6,808 nt of DNA from Candidatus Eiseniibacteriota bacterium (GCA_030609605.1 JAUWBY010000125.1:1-6808); one strand, 5' to 3'. Shown: positions 1-6,808, numbered from the stretch's first letter. Notes: a model not told the origin generated them from the sequence alone. A program made the numbers and translations.

Positions 1-1264
1 AGATGCGCGCGGCGATCGCCTCCCGCATCTTCGAGTCCGGACCGTCGTGCCCCGGCCGGAGGACAAGTCGCACCGTGATCTGGTCGATGGCTTCCTGGAC
101 GAACTGGTACTTGAAGACGTCACCCGTATTGAATTCGACCGCGAACAGGCGAATCCAGAAGTCGGGCAGCACGAGCCCCCCGTCGGGCCTCGGGAAGCAC
201 GACCCCGCCCTGCCGAGGACGCTCTCGACCATCGGATAGGGCCTGCCGCAGCCACAGAGGTCCGGGCCGCGCACGACCTGGTCCTGCACGCGGTACCTTA
301 TCAATGGCATCGTGTAGTTCCAAAGGTTGGTGGCGACCGTCTCGCCAGGCTCACCCACACCGACGTCCTCCCCGTCCTGGTCAAGGATCTCAAGGACGGT
401 CGTCTCCCCCATCAGATGGAGCCCCCGGTGCCGCTCGCACTCGGTGGCGATGAGGCCGCCCTCGCGGGTGCCGTAGCGGTCGAAGATCGGCGCTCGGAAT
501 ACCCTTCCTATCGTCTCGCGCATGTGAGGAAGAAGCGTCCCGGCCGTGGTCGCGACCGCGCGGGGCGACATAATCTCCAACCCCTCTCGCTCCACAAACT
601 CCGCCATCGCGAAGATGGCCTCCGTATAGCCTTCCAGGCACGCGGGCGGCCGACGATTCAGGAAGTCGACGTACTCGCGCATCTCACCCTCACCCATGCG
701 GAATGCGTCGAGGAGGTCGATGTCGCGGAAGAAGCTGCTCAGGCGCCTCACCGGCGAGTGCTTCCCGACCAGATCGCGCCTCGCTGCCCAGAGGCCCACG
801 CGCCGGTCGCCTCGCGCGATCCCGGCCCAATCAAGGGACAGCTGCGTCGTGGCGAAGGCGGCGGATTTGTAGTGCCTGTCGTGGAGGAAACGGACCGGTG
901 TCCCAGTCGAGCCTCCGGACTTCTCGAGCCAGGCGCCGCGCCCCATGTCGCAATGGAGTTCCTCGAAGCGCTCGATGACTTCGGACCGTTCGAGGATGGG
1001 GAAAGAACCAAGAGCTTCGAAGGGATCGTCCGTGATGGCCTCGGGGGTGAGCCCGCTCACGCGCTCGATGTAGTAGGGCACGCGCGTCACCGCGTGGACG
1101 AGCAAATGCGCCAGAAGCGCGGTCTGTCGCTTGCGCCACGTCTCGGGGTCGTCCCATTGGCGCGCGCGGAACTCGATGAGGCGTTTGCCTAAGTCCGAGC
1201 CCTTCATCCTCCATCCCAGCGGATCGATCACGCGCGTTGCTATGAGACTGCGCCAGCGGGCCAT
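1..1264 (-). CDS. CapK/PaaK-like adenylate-forming ligase (phenylacetate-CoA ligase family), 3' end cut by window edge
   Basis: Reading the minus strand from ATG at 1264 gives 421 codons with no stop before the left edge. Visible motifs are the glycine/serine-rich AMP-binding loop SGGSTGTP at residues 116-123, YGTREGG at 264-270 (matching the family's YG.TE adenylate motif), PLIRYRVQD at 320-328 and a CGCGRP cysteine motif at 337-342 followed by GR at 351-352. These are the marks of the CapK / phenylacetate-CoA ligase branch of the ANL superfamily, whose members activate a carboxylate as an acyl-adenylate, usually en route to a CoA thioester. Family members are about 430-460 residues, so only a few dozen residues are probably missing. 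A good ribosome site (GAGAGGAG, 1271-1278) lies 6 bases before the ATG and supports this start. The gene begins 21 bases after a lipoprotein gene and is probably cotranscribed with it. The substrate is unknown: CapK homologues occur in surface-polysaccharide loci, PaaK in aromatic catabolism, and no other gene of either pathway is visible here. Confidence 0.9.
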   Translation of the reverse strand, partial: MARWRSLIATRVIDPLGWRMKGSDLGKRLIEFRARQWDDPETWRKRQTALLAHLLVHAVTRVPYYIERVSGLTPEAITDDPFEALGSFPILERSEVIERFEELHCDMGRGAWLEKSGGSTGTPVRFLHDRHYKSAAFATTQLSLDWAGIARGDRRVGLWAARRDLVGKHSPVRRLSSFFRDIDLLDAFRMGEGEMREYVDFLNRRPPACLEGYTEAIFAMAEFVEREGLEIMSPRAVATTAGTLLPHMRETIGRVFRAPIFDRYGTREGGLIATECERHRGLHLMGETTVLEILDQDGEDVGVGEPGETVATNLWNYTMPLIRYRVQDQVVRGPDLCGCGRPYPMVESVLGRAGSCFPRPDGGLVLPDFWIRLFAVEFNTGDVFKYQFVQEAIDQITVRLVLRPGHDGPDSKMREAIAARI

Positions 1265-1285
1265 TGCAGGCTCCTCTCGCGACGG

Positions 1286-1666
1286 CTACTCCCCGCCTGG
1301 GGAGGTACTATGTCCACGAGCTTCGAATAGCATTGCTTCTACAACATCTCCGTCGAGATCCCCCGTCTCGAGAACGTTTCCGATGAGCTGGACCATGGGA
1401 CGCGACACACCACCCTCCGCGAATGGCTCTCCTTCAAACCGACCATTCACAAGACGAACGGGTGTCTCGTAGATTCCGTGGTAGGTCACACTGGCGACCG
1501 CCTCGAGACGCGGCGTCTCCGTACTCGCGACCGATGGAACGTCTCGTTCGGTCTCATTCGCGGCTATGGATTCGTGTCCCTGATAGCCGCCGCTCGAACT
1601 GCAGCTCACCACGCCCGCCGACAGCATGAACCCCACGAGTGCCTTCACGAACCCCGATCGCCCCAT
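1286..1666 (-). CDS. Small putative lipoprotein, apparently C-terminally short
   Basis: This 126-residue protein begins with a basic N-terminus (MGRSGFVK), a hydrophobic stretch and the lipobox VVSC with Cys22, predicting lipid attachment and an envelope location with a mature part of about 105 residues. A serine/glycine-rich linker follows. The region around residues 59-107 (TYHGIYETPVRLVNGRFEGE, then GGVSRP and GDLDGD at 102-107) resembles, from memory, a widespread family of secreted or lipoproteins with NATY.G...V.L.DG and GDL.GDG signatures; its function is not known to me. In that family the GDLDGDG motif is normally followed by a longer domain with a GSGTF-type motif. Here the protein stops 19 residues after GDLDGD, so it may be truncated or an eroded copy. 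The other two minus-strand frames after that point reach stops within about 3 and 12 codons, so one frameshift would not restore a long tail. An AAGGAG ribosome site at 1673-1678 lies 6 bases from the ATG. It precedes the ligase gene by 21 bases. Confidence 0.75.
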   Translation of the reverse strand: MGRSGFVKALVGFMLSAGVVSCSSSGGYQGHESIAANETERDVPSVASTETPRLEAVASVTYHGIYETPVRLVNGRFEGEPFAEGGVSRPMVQLIGNVLETGDLDGDVVEAMLFEARGHSTSPGGE

Positions 1667-1753
1667 CCTCTGCTCCTTGCGCTAGCTACCACCTCGACCA
1701 ACTGCCCGTTGAAATCCACGTGCCCGGCTGCCCGGTCCGCAGGGAACATCGAA

Positions 1754-1787
1754 AGCCGCCCCGGGCAGCTTGGGCGCCGGGGCGGCT
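1754..1787 (-). terminator. Stem-loop, probable terminator of the outer-membrane protein gene
   Basis: A perfect 11-base inverted repeat (AGCCGCCCCGG and CCGGGGCGGCT, arms 1777-1787 and 1754-1764) encloses a 12-base loop. On the minus strand it begins 33 bases after the stop of the beta-barrel gene and is followed by GGCTTTCGATG. The T run is short (three T), so Rho-independent termination is likely but not textbook. On the plus strand no T run follows, so it does not look bidirectional. It separates the beta-barrel gene from the lipoprotein-ligase pair. Confidence 0.7.
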
Positions 1788-1820
1788 CAACAAAATACCA
1801 TGACGCAGCTCACGGGCACG

Positions 1821-2333
1821 CTAGCTGCCGAGCTGGAACCGGATCTGAGCGCCGAAGGTGATCGAGTTGAGGTCCACGTCCTCGAGATTCTCAAAGACAT
1901 CCGTGTTCTGGAAGCGGTAGAGAGCGTAGGCGTCCAGGTCCATGCCGCCCAGACTGAAGTCCACGCCGGCGCGCAGGGCGTAGAAGGGCTCACTCCACCA
2001 CTCACCGTCGAAGTAGCCGGTGCCGATTCCCACGCCACCGTAGATGAAGTCACCGAGAAGGGCATAGGCCTGCGGCTGGATCAGCGCGTTGCCCGTGCCG
2101 CCGAAGTCCAGAATCCACTCGACATCACCCTCGACCTTGAGCATCAGAAAGTCCTGCTGATAGGACGCGAGGAAGCCAAGCGCGCTTTCGTCGAACTCGT
2201 CGTCGTCTTTGATATCGCCGAGTGTAGTCAGGTAATGAACACCGCCGCCGAAACGACCTGCCGCCAGTGCCGGTGCAGCAAGCGCTCCCGCCAGAACGAG
2301 CGAAACGACGAGCAAACAGAGTGAACGTCTCAT
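1821..2333 (-). CDS. Small outer-membrane beta-barrel protein with Sec signal peptide
   Basis: The product is 170 residues. Residues 1-24 form a clear signal peptide: MRRS, a leucine/valine-rich core, then APALA ahead of AGRF, fitting signal peptidase I cleavage after residue 24. The mature part of about 146 residues is rich in alternating hydrophobic/polar, glycine- and aromatic-containing stretches (VHYLTTLGDI, LMLKVEGDVEWILDF, FIYGGVGIGTGYF, PFYALRAGVDFSL, LDAYALYRF) and ends ITFGAQIRFQLGS, as expected for transmembrane beta strands and a C-terminal strand. This fits a roughly eight-stranded OmpA/OmpW-like barrel; the exact family and any ligand are unknown. The last residue is Ser rather than the usual terminal Phe, with Phe at the fourth-last position. 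The start was chosen because AGGGAGG (2340-2346) sits 6 bases upstream and the signal peptide begins there. A longer frame reaching 2429 adds a non-signal N-terminus overlapping the promoter. It has its own promoter and terminator, so it is probably monocistronic. Confidence 0.85.
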   Translation of the reverse strand: MRRSLCLLVVSLVLAGALAAPALAAGRFGGGVHYLTTLGDIKDDDEFDESALGFLASYQQDFLMLKVEGDVEWILDFGGTGNALIQPQAYALLGDFIYGGVGIGTGYFDGEWWSEPFYALRAGVDFSLGGMDLDAYALYRFQNTDVFENLEDVDLNSITFGAQIRFQLGS

Positions 2334-2339
2334 CACAAG

Positions 2340-2346
2340 CCTCCCT
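2340..2346 (-). promoter_or_regulatory. Ribosome binding site deciding the start of the beta-barrel gene
   Basis: AGGGAGG on the minus strand, 6 bases before the ATG at 2333. It settles the choice between this ATG and an in-frame ATG at 2429 that lacks a comparable site. Confidence 0.75.
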
Positions 2347-2400
2347 ACTCTTGAAGTGGACGAACAACCGTCGCAAACCGAATCACCTCTAGACACGAGC

Positions 2401-2429
2401 ATCGTAGATCGGGTCAGGAAAGCTGTCAA
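2401..2429 (-). promoter_or_regulatory. Sigma-70-type promoter for the beta-barrel gene
   Basis: On the minus strand a perfect -35 box TTGACA (2424-2429) is separated by exactly 17 bases from TACGAT (2401-2406), which matches the -10 consensus at four of six positions, including the first two T/A and the final AT. Transcription would start near 2394 and give a leader of about 60 bases before the ATG at 2333. It lies in the 126-base gap after the kinase gene. I see no hairpin terminator for the kinase in this gap, so readthrough into the barrel gene remains possible. Confidence 0.7.
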
Positions 2430-2459
2430 ACGGATTCGCGTGAGAGTTGGAACCAGCAG

Positions 2460-5400
2460 CTACGGTTCCGCGTCCAGCACTTCTCTTGTCCTGCGGAGGA
2501 GGTCACTCGGGCCGAAGGGCTTACGGAGCAGTGACACTCCCTCATCCAGAACGAACTTCGTGTGGATCGCATCGATGCTGTATCCGCTCATGTAGACGAT
2601 GCGCAGGTCCGGGCTGGCTTCCCGGATTCGCGCAGCGACCTTCTGACCGCCGAGTTTCGGCATGACCACATCAAGAAGAGCCAGGGAGATCTCACTAGCG
2701 TGAGCATTGAATAGCTCCACTGCCTCCCGCCCGTCCGTCGCGACAATAACACCATAGCCGGCACCCTCGAGGATCCGCACGGTCGCCCCACGAACCAGCT
2801 CGTCGTCCTCGGCCACGAGGATCGTCTCCGTTCCACCCGGCACAGGGCTTTCAACCGTGCCATCGGTCTTCCCGACCCGCCGCTCGACGATCGGCAAATA
2901 GATTTTGAACGCCGTCCCCTTGTCCGGCTCACTATAGACGTGGATGAGACCACCGTGCTGCTTCACGATCCCGTAGACCGTGGCGAGCCCGAGCCCCGAG
3001 CCTTTCCCCACCTCCTTCGTGGTAAAGAACGGCTCGAAGATGCGTTCCCGAGTCGCCGCGTCCATGCCGTGCCCCGTATCGCTGACGGTCAGCAGGACGT
3101 ACCGGCCTTCGACCGCCCAGGGGTGCACCTCGCGATACTCCCCGTTGACCACTACGTTCTCAGTCCCGATGGTGAGCGTGCCGCCGTTCGGCATGGCGTC
3201 CCGCGCATTGACGCACAGGTTCATGAGGATCTGCTCGATCTGCGTCGGATCGACGTGAACGGTGCCCAGCGTGTGGCCGGGGACGAAGTCCAGAGCGATG
3301 CTCTCGGTGATGATGGGACGAACCATCTTCAGCAGGCCCGCAATCAGCTCGTTCATGTCTGCGTCTTCGGGTTCCATGATCTGCCTGCGGCTGAACGCCA
3401 GAAGCTGCCTGGTGAGAGCTGCGGCCTTCTCGGCGCCCTTCCGTATTTGCTCGAGATCGCGGTAGCGCCTCTCGTCCTTGGGCAAGCCCTCGCCGGCGAG
3501 TTCGGCATACCCAAGTATGGCCCCGAGGATGTTGTTGAAGTCGTGGGCAATGCCGCCCGCCAGCTGCCCGACGGCCTCCATCTTCTGGGCCTGTTGTAGC
3601 TGGGAGCGAAGATTGGCCTCCTCCGTCACATCCCGCATCACGCCCACGAAACCGGCCACTTTTCCCACTCCACCCAGAACAGGCGAGATCGTCGTCTCCG
3701 TGTCGTACAACTGCCCATCGCGCTTCATCCCGGTGATGCGTCCCTGCCAGGACTCGCCGCTCATGAGTGTGTCGTTCAGGTCGGTGAAGAACTGTTCGCC
3801 CATGTAGTCCTGATCCAGGAGCCGCAGAATGTTCCCTGTGACCTCCTCAGGATCACGGCCGATGAGCCGACCGAACGCGCGGTTCGCATACTGGATGTTC
3901 CCCTCCCTGTCGCTGACAATGACCGCCTCGTTGGCCTGCTCGATCGCCGACGCAAGACGAGAAAGGGAGTGCTCTGCCTGCTTGCGCTCAACCGTTCGGC
4001 CCAGCGCACGAGCGATCTCCTCAAGGAGATCGCTCTCTTCCTCGAGGAACGGCCCCTGACAACACTCCTCGGCGTCCTCGATGTAGGACACCTCCACCGA
4101 GCCCCGCGCTTCCCCGTCGACGATGATATCGCTGGACTGACTCCACTTGGCCTCGTCGAACGGTTCCGAGACGTACTCGTGGTCCCCAAACCGAATCCTG
4201 GCACGCGCGAGTTCGGAGCAACGCCAGCCTGAGGGAATCACCCGGACGACGTCCAGGAAAACCGCCTCCAGCGTCGCATCCTCGCGAATCGACTCGGACA
4301 CGTCGTACAGACAGCGCATTTCCTTGAGGCGCTCTCGACTGTCGGCAAGGGAGCGGTCCCTTGCCTCCTGCGCGCGCTTGAGCTCGGTGATGTCCTGAAG
4401 GGTGCCCGTCAGCTTCACGGTCTTGCCGTCCACAACGATGGGCGTGCAAGCCGTGTGGGTCCACAGATGACGACCCTTGGCCGTGATGAAACGAACCTCC
4501 ATGTCGTAGGACTCGCCGTGGTCGAACGCCCGCTGGATCGCACTCGCCAGCTTCCCGCGGTCATCTGGATGGAAGAAGTTGATCGCCTCGTCCAGTGGCG
4601 GCATCTCGCCGACCGGCACCTCGTGGATGCGGTAGGTCTCCTCCGTCCAGGACACCACGTTCGTGGCCGCGTCAATCTCCCAGCCACCTACCTTCGCCAT
4701 CCGGCCGGTCGACGAGAGGAAGGCGTCTTTCTCCCGCAGCGCCTTCTCAGCCTGTCGACGCTCCGTGACGTCCGTCAGTGTGCAGTAAGTGTGCTTGGAC
4801 ACGTCACCTTCGTCATACTCAGCATTCCCGTCGGCAACCACGACGCGACGCTGACCGTCCTTGCGCACGATCTCGAGTTCGAAGCCCCGGTCGCTGCCCG
4901 TCTCCTTTATGCGCTCGATGCGGCGCTCGAACTCCCCGGCCGCTTCCGGCGCCTGGAAGTCCCTGAACGACCGGCCGATAACCTCTCCGCGCTCGTATCC
5001 CAGCATGTGGAGCCACATCGCGTTCACAGCGACCAGGCGCCCGTCCCCGTCGAGTGAGTGGTAGCCGACGGGGGCCTGCTCGAAGAACATCTTGAACCGC
5101 CGTTCACTCTCACGCAGTGCCGCGTCGCTCTCGCGTTGCCTCCGCAACAACCTCGATGCCAGCAGACCTCCTGCCAGACAGGCGAGAACAAAACATGTTC
5201 TCACAAAGAGCTGATGGGGAGGGACATCCAGCGCGAGCAAGTCCAGGAAGGAGTCCCCGGAGTGAAACGTCAAGAAACCGAGGGCGCTGTCGACGACCCA
5301 GAAAAGGAGCGCAAGCATGAGCGCGGCACCGACAACGCGGCCGGTGTCAGCGCGGTCGCGATCTTCCTCCAGGTGGAAGAACCTTCTCGCGAACCTCAGG

Positions 5401-5996
5401 TTCAGTACGACGTCGACCAACAACAGGATCACGTACGCGACCACGGCCTGCTTCAGGACCACGAAGTGACTGAACGACATCGGGACTGTACTGCTTGCAC
5501 CGGAAGCCCAACTCCACGGGGGCGGATTGAGCGTTATGGCCCATCTGGCCAGCGTATACAGACTGACCGTGCTGAGTATCCGGAACGGAACCTCCACGGC
5601 ATACGCACTCAGCCACCACCTGTGCCTCTTCTGCCTTCCGCGAAGACCGGCGAACAGCCCATGCCACACAACCCACAGTGTGAAGGGGGGTACGACAAGG
5701 AGCGTTGCGTAGCCATTGCTGGGTCCCCACAACCACCACATGGATTGACAACCACCGGCCAGCGCCGACAGCAGTCCGTATTTCCAGCCCCAGGAACGAG
5801 CTATGAGCATCGGGAACAGGAGCCCCAAGAGCACGGTTGCCGTGTAGGGCGGGAAGGCGAAGCTGATGGCGTGGAAGTTCACGGCGAACCCCAGCAGCCC
5901 GAAAGCGATCGAGACCGCAGCTTTCTGCGCGATCACACGCTTGCTGTTCGATCCCCAACGGACGAAGCCATCGTCAGCCATGCCAACCGGTTTCAT
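2460..5996 (-). CDS. Membrane-bound hybrid sensor histidine kinase (PAS-PAS-GAF-like-PAS-HisKA-HATPase-REC)
   Basis: This 1178-residue protein starts with about eight hydrophobic segments (near residues 24-48, 51-66, 72-91, 97-118, 128-150, 178-200, 220-243, 262-284), an integral membrane sensor module I cannot assign to a named family. Then follow a PAS domain (about 295-413, ending DVTERRQAE), a second PAS of the PAS_3 type (425-545, with HPDDR and ending DITELKRAQE), a GAF-like region (555-672, LYDVS...IPSGW...GPFLEEE) and a third PAS (675-795). The HisKA domain has AGGIAHDFNN with phospho-accepting His818. The ATPase domain has NLCVNARDAM (N box), DTGHGM (973-978), FEPFFTTK and GKGSGLGL (997-1004). 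The C-terminal receiver (about 1058-1175) has acidic D1064/D1065, phospho-acceptor D1109 in LLDVVMP, S1137 and K1159. All catalytic residues are present, so autophosphorylation and transfer to the internal receiver should work. No Hpt domain or DNA-binding response regulator is nearby, so the next partner is unknown. AAAGGTGAG sits just ahead of the ATG. The gene starts 36 bases after the HD-GYP gene, probably in one operon. Confidence 0.95.
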   Translation of the reverse strand: MKPVGMADDGFVRWGSNSKRVIAQKAAVSIAFGLLGFAVNFHAISFAFPPYTATVLLGLLFPMLIARSWGWKYGLLSALAGGCQSMWWLWGPSNGYATLLVVPPFTLWVVWHGLFAGLRGRQKRHRWWLSAYAVEVPFRILSTVSLYTLARWAITLNPPPWSWASGASSTVPMSFSHFVVLKQAVVAYVILLLVDVVLNLRFARRFFHLEEDRDRADTGRVVGAALMLALLFWVVDSALGFLTFHSGDSFLDLLALDVPPHQLFVRTCFVLACLAGGLLASRLLRRQRESDAALRESERRFKMFFEQAPVGYHSLDGDGRLVAVNAMWLHMLGYERGEVIGRSFRDFQAPEAAGEFERRIERIKETGSDRGFELEIVRKDGQRRVVVADGNAEYDEGDVSKHTYCTLTDVTERRQAEKALREKDAFLSSTGRMAKVGGWEIDAATNVVSWTEETYRIHEVPVGEMPPLDEAINFFHPDDRGKLASAIQRAFDHGESYDMEVRFITAKGRHLWTHTACTPIVVDGKTVKLTGTLQDITELKRAQEARDRSLADSRERLKEMRCLYDVSESIREDATLEAVFLDVVRVIPSGWRCSELARARIRFGDHEYVSEPFDEAKWSQSSDIIVDGEARGSVEVSYIEDAEECCQGPFLEEESDLLEEIARALGRTVERKQAEHSLSRLASAIEQANEAVIVSDREGNIQYANRAFGRLIGRDPEEVTGNILRLLDQDYMGEQFFTDLNDTLMSGESWQGRITGMKRDGQLYDTETTISPVLGGVGKVAGFVGVMRDVTEEANLRSQLQQAQKMEAVGQLAGGIAHDFNNILGAILGYAELAGEGLPKDERRYRDLEQIRKGAEKAAALTRQLLAFSRRQIMEPEDADMNELIAGLLKMVRPIITESIALDFVPGHTLGTVHVDPTQIEQILMNLCVNARDAMPNGGTLTIGTENVVVNGEYREVHPWAVEGRYVLLTVSDTGHGMDAATRERIFEPFFTTKEVGKGSGLGLATVYGIVKQHGGLIHVYSEPDKGTAFKIYLPIVERRVGKTDGTVESPVPGGTETILVAEDDELVRGATVRILEGAGYGVIVATDGREAVELFNAHASEISLALLDVVMPKLGGQKVAARIREASPDLRIVYMSGYSIDAIHTKFVLDEGVSLLRKPFGPSDLLRRTREVLDAEP

Positions 5997-6032
5997 GTCT
6001 CACCTTTCAGGACCACGTAGGGGCGATCGATA

Positions 6033-6808
6033 TCAGCCCAGGTTGAATCCCTTTTCTCTGAACAGCCGGACACACGCGTCAACCACATCCGGGTCGTAGA
6101 GCCGGCCCCTGTCTGCCATTATCTTTTCCAGTGCGGCGTCGGTCCCGAGCGCAGCCCGATACGGACGGTGAGTCGACATGGCCTCGACGACATCCGCGAC
6201 GGCGATGATGCGAGCCTCGAGGCATATGTCGCTCTCCTTGAGCCCACAAGGATACCCGGAGCCGTCCAGCCTCTCGTGGTGCTGGATGATCATCTGCTTC
6301 ACCGGCCACGTGAAGGCCACGTCTCCGACTATATCGTGGCCGAGCTGGGGATGGGCCTTGATGAGAGCGAACTCGATCTCGGTCAGGTGCCCTGGGCGTG
6401 TGAGGATTTCCGCCGGGACAGCGATCTTCCCTATGTCGTGGATAGTCCCACCCATTCTCAGACCGTCCACGGCATCTTCCGGGAGACCCAGCTCCTGTCC
6501 TATGGCGACCGCGAGCAGGGCGACGCGGCGCTGATGACCGGCCGTGTAGGGGTCGCGCATCTCGACGGCCCGGGCGAGAGCCTCGATCGCCTCAGTCAGT
6601 GTGCCGCGCAGCCGCTTCTCGCCCTGGGCGAGCGCTTCCGCCACCCGCACCCGCTCGGCGATCTCTCCCTGCAGCTTCCGGTTGACATCATTGAGATCCG
6701 CAGTGCGCTCAGCCACCAGTTCCTCGAGGTGATCGCTGCGCTCCAAGGACTTCGTGCTGGCTTCTTTCTCCACCGTTACGTCGCGGGCGATCGCGTAGGA
6801 TATTCCCT
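6033..6808 (-). CDS. PAS / HD-GYP domain protein, putative cyclic-di-GMP phosphodiesterase, 5' end beyond the window
   Basis: The frame is open to the right edge. The first visible codons read GISYAIARDVT, the typical last strand of a PAS domain, so the real start lies outside and the GTG at 6773 is internal. Counting from that GTG, residues about 8-60 are charged and heptad-like (LEELVAERTADL...), a probable coiled coil. The HD-GYP domain then fills the rest, with GHQRRV (H80), HDIGK (H112, D113), the histidine in KAHPQLG (H141), HHERLDGSGYP (H165, H166, GYP at 173-175) and VADVVEAM (D194). These are the metal-binding and signature residues of HD-GYP enzymes, which hydrolyse c-di-GMP to pGpG or GMP, so activity is likely although not proved by sequence. 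No receiver domain is seen in the visible part; control is more likely through the PAS domain and anything further upstream. It ends with TGA 36 bases before the hybrid kinase, suggesting cotranscription. Confidence 0.92.
   Translation of the reverse strand, partial: GISYAIARDVTVEKEASTKSLERSDHLEELVAERTADLNDVNRKLQGEIAERVRVAEALAQGEKRLRGTLTEAIEALARAVEMRDPYTAGHQRRVALLAVAIGQELGLPEDAVDGLRMGGTIHDIGKIAVPAEILTRPGHLTEIEFALIKAHPQLGHDIVGDVAFTWPVKQMIIQHHERLDGSGYPCGLKESDICLEARIIAVADVVEAMSTHRPYRAALGTDAALEKIMADRGRLYDPDVVDACVRLFREKGFNLG

Noticed and set aside
47..1192. Plus-strand open frame of 381 codons
   Set aside because: It is antisense to the ligase gene, has no recognisable domain and no fitting ribosome site, and its composition is that of a G+C-rich shadow frame.
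1667..1753. Promoter for the lipoprotein-ligase unit between the stem-loop and 1666
   Set aside because: Only poor -35/-10 candidates were seen on the minus strand. The genes may rely on readthrough past the weak terminator or on a non-sigma-70 promoter, and I could not support a specific site.
1770..2324. Plus-strand open frame of 184 codons
   Set aside because: It is antisense to the beta-barrel gene and begins within the terminator stem-loop; the opposite strand has a signal peptide, ribosome site and promoter.
2334..2429. N-terminal extension of the beta-barrel protein starting at 2429
   Set aside because: The extra 32 residues would put a non-hydrophobic segment before a complete signal peptide and would make the -35 box part of the coding sequence. 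The ATG at 2333 has its own strong ribosome site.
2940..3599. Plus-strand open frame of 219 codons
   Set aside because: It lies opposite the HATPase and HisKA domains of the kinase and is explained as a shadow of their conserved codons.
5058..6020. Plus-strand open frame of 320 codons
   Set aside because: It is antisense to the membrane region and first PAS of the hybrid kinase, whose minus-strand frame is unambiguous. Its low-complexity, Gln/Glu/Arg-rich product matches nothing I know.
6033..6773. HD-GYP protein as a complete 246-residue protein starting at GTG 6773
   Set aside because: The frame continues to the right edge with GISYAIARDVT, a PAS-domain ending, so the GTG is internal and the gene is partial.

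Overview
The window reads as ordinary bacterial chromosome, roughly 60% G+C by eye. All five recognisable genes lie on the minus strand, so transcription runs from high to low coordinates. A lipoprotein signal, a Sec signal peptide with an outer-membrane beta-barrel protein, and large PAS-rich signalling proteins point to an environmental Gram-negative (diderm) bacterium. Nothing fixes the phylum; Deltaproteobacteria/Myxococcota-like or FCB-group candidate phyla are guesses only. There are no tRNA or rRNA genes, insertion sequences, CRISPR arrays or long repeats, and no gene-free stretch longer than about 130 bases.

Signalling block, right side (6808 to 2460): the 3' part of a PAS / HD-GYP gene enters from the right edge. 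It carries a complete HD-GYP domain, the family of cyclic-di-GMP phosphodiesterases. After a 36-base gap comes a 1178-residue membrane-bound hybrid histidine kinase with about eight membrane segments, PAS, PAS, GAF-like, PAS, HisKA, HATPase and a C-terminal receiver domain. Both catalytic cores look intact. The tight spacing suggests one transcript, whose promoter lies outside the window.

Envelope block, left side (2459 to 1): a strong sigma-70-like promoter (TTGACA, 17 bases, TACGAT) in the 126-base gap after the kinase drives a small outer-membrane beta-barrel gene. That gene is followed by a stem-loop that looks like its terminator. Next are a short lipoprotein that appears C-terminally truncated relative to its family and, 21 bases on, a CapK/PaaK-type adenylate-forming ligase that runs off the left edge. 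The ligase has no stop inside the window, and its opposite strand carries a long spurious open frame that could mislead an annotator.

How the genes may work together is inference. The kinase/HD-GYP pair probably senses a membrane or cytoplasmic cue and adjusts c-di-GMP and an unknown phosphorelay output. The left-hand genes are envelope-related, and the ligase family is often found in polysaccharide or cell-surface loci. No direct regulatory link between the two blocks is visible. I do not see a convincing undescribed system; the most unusual items are the kinase's membrane module and the short lipoprotein next to the ligase.
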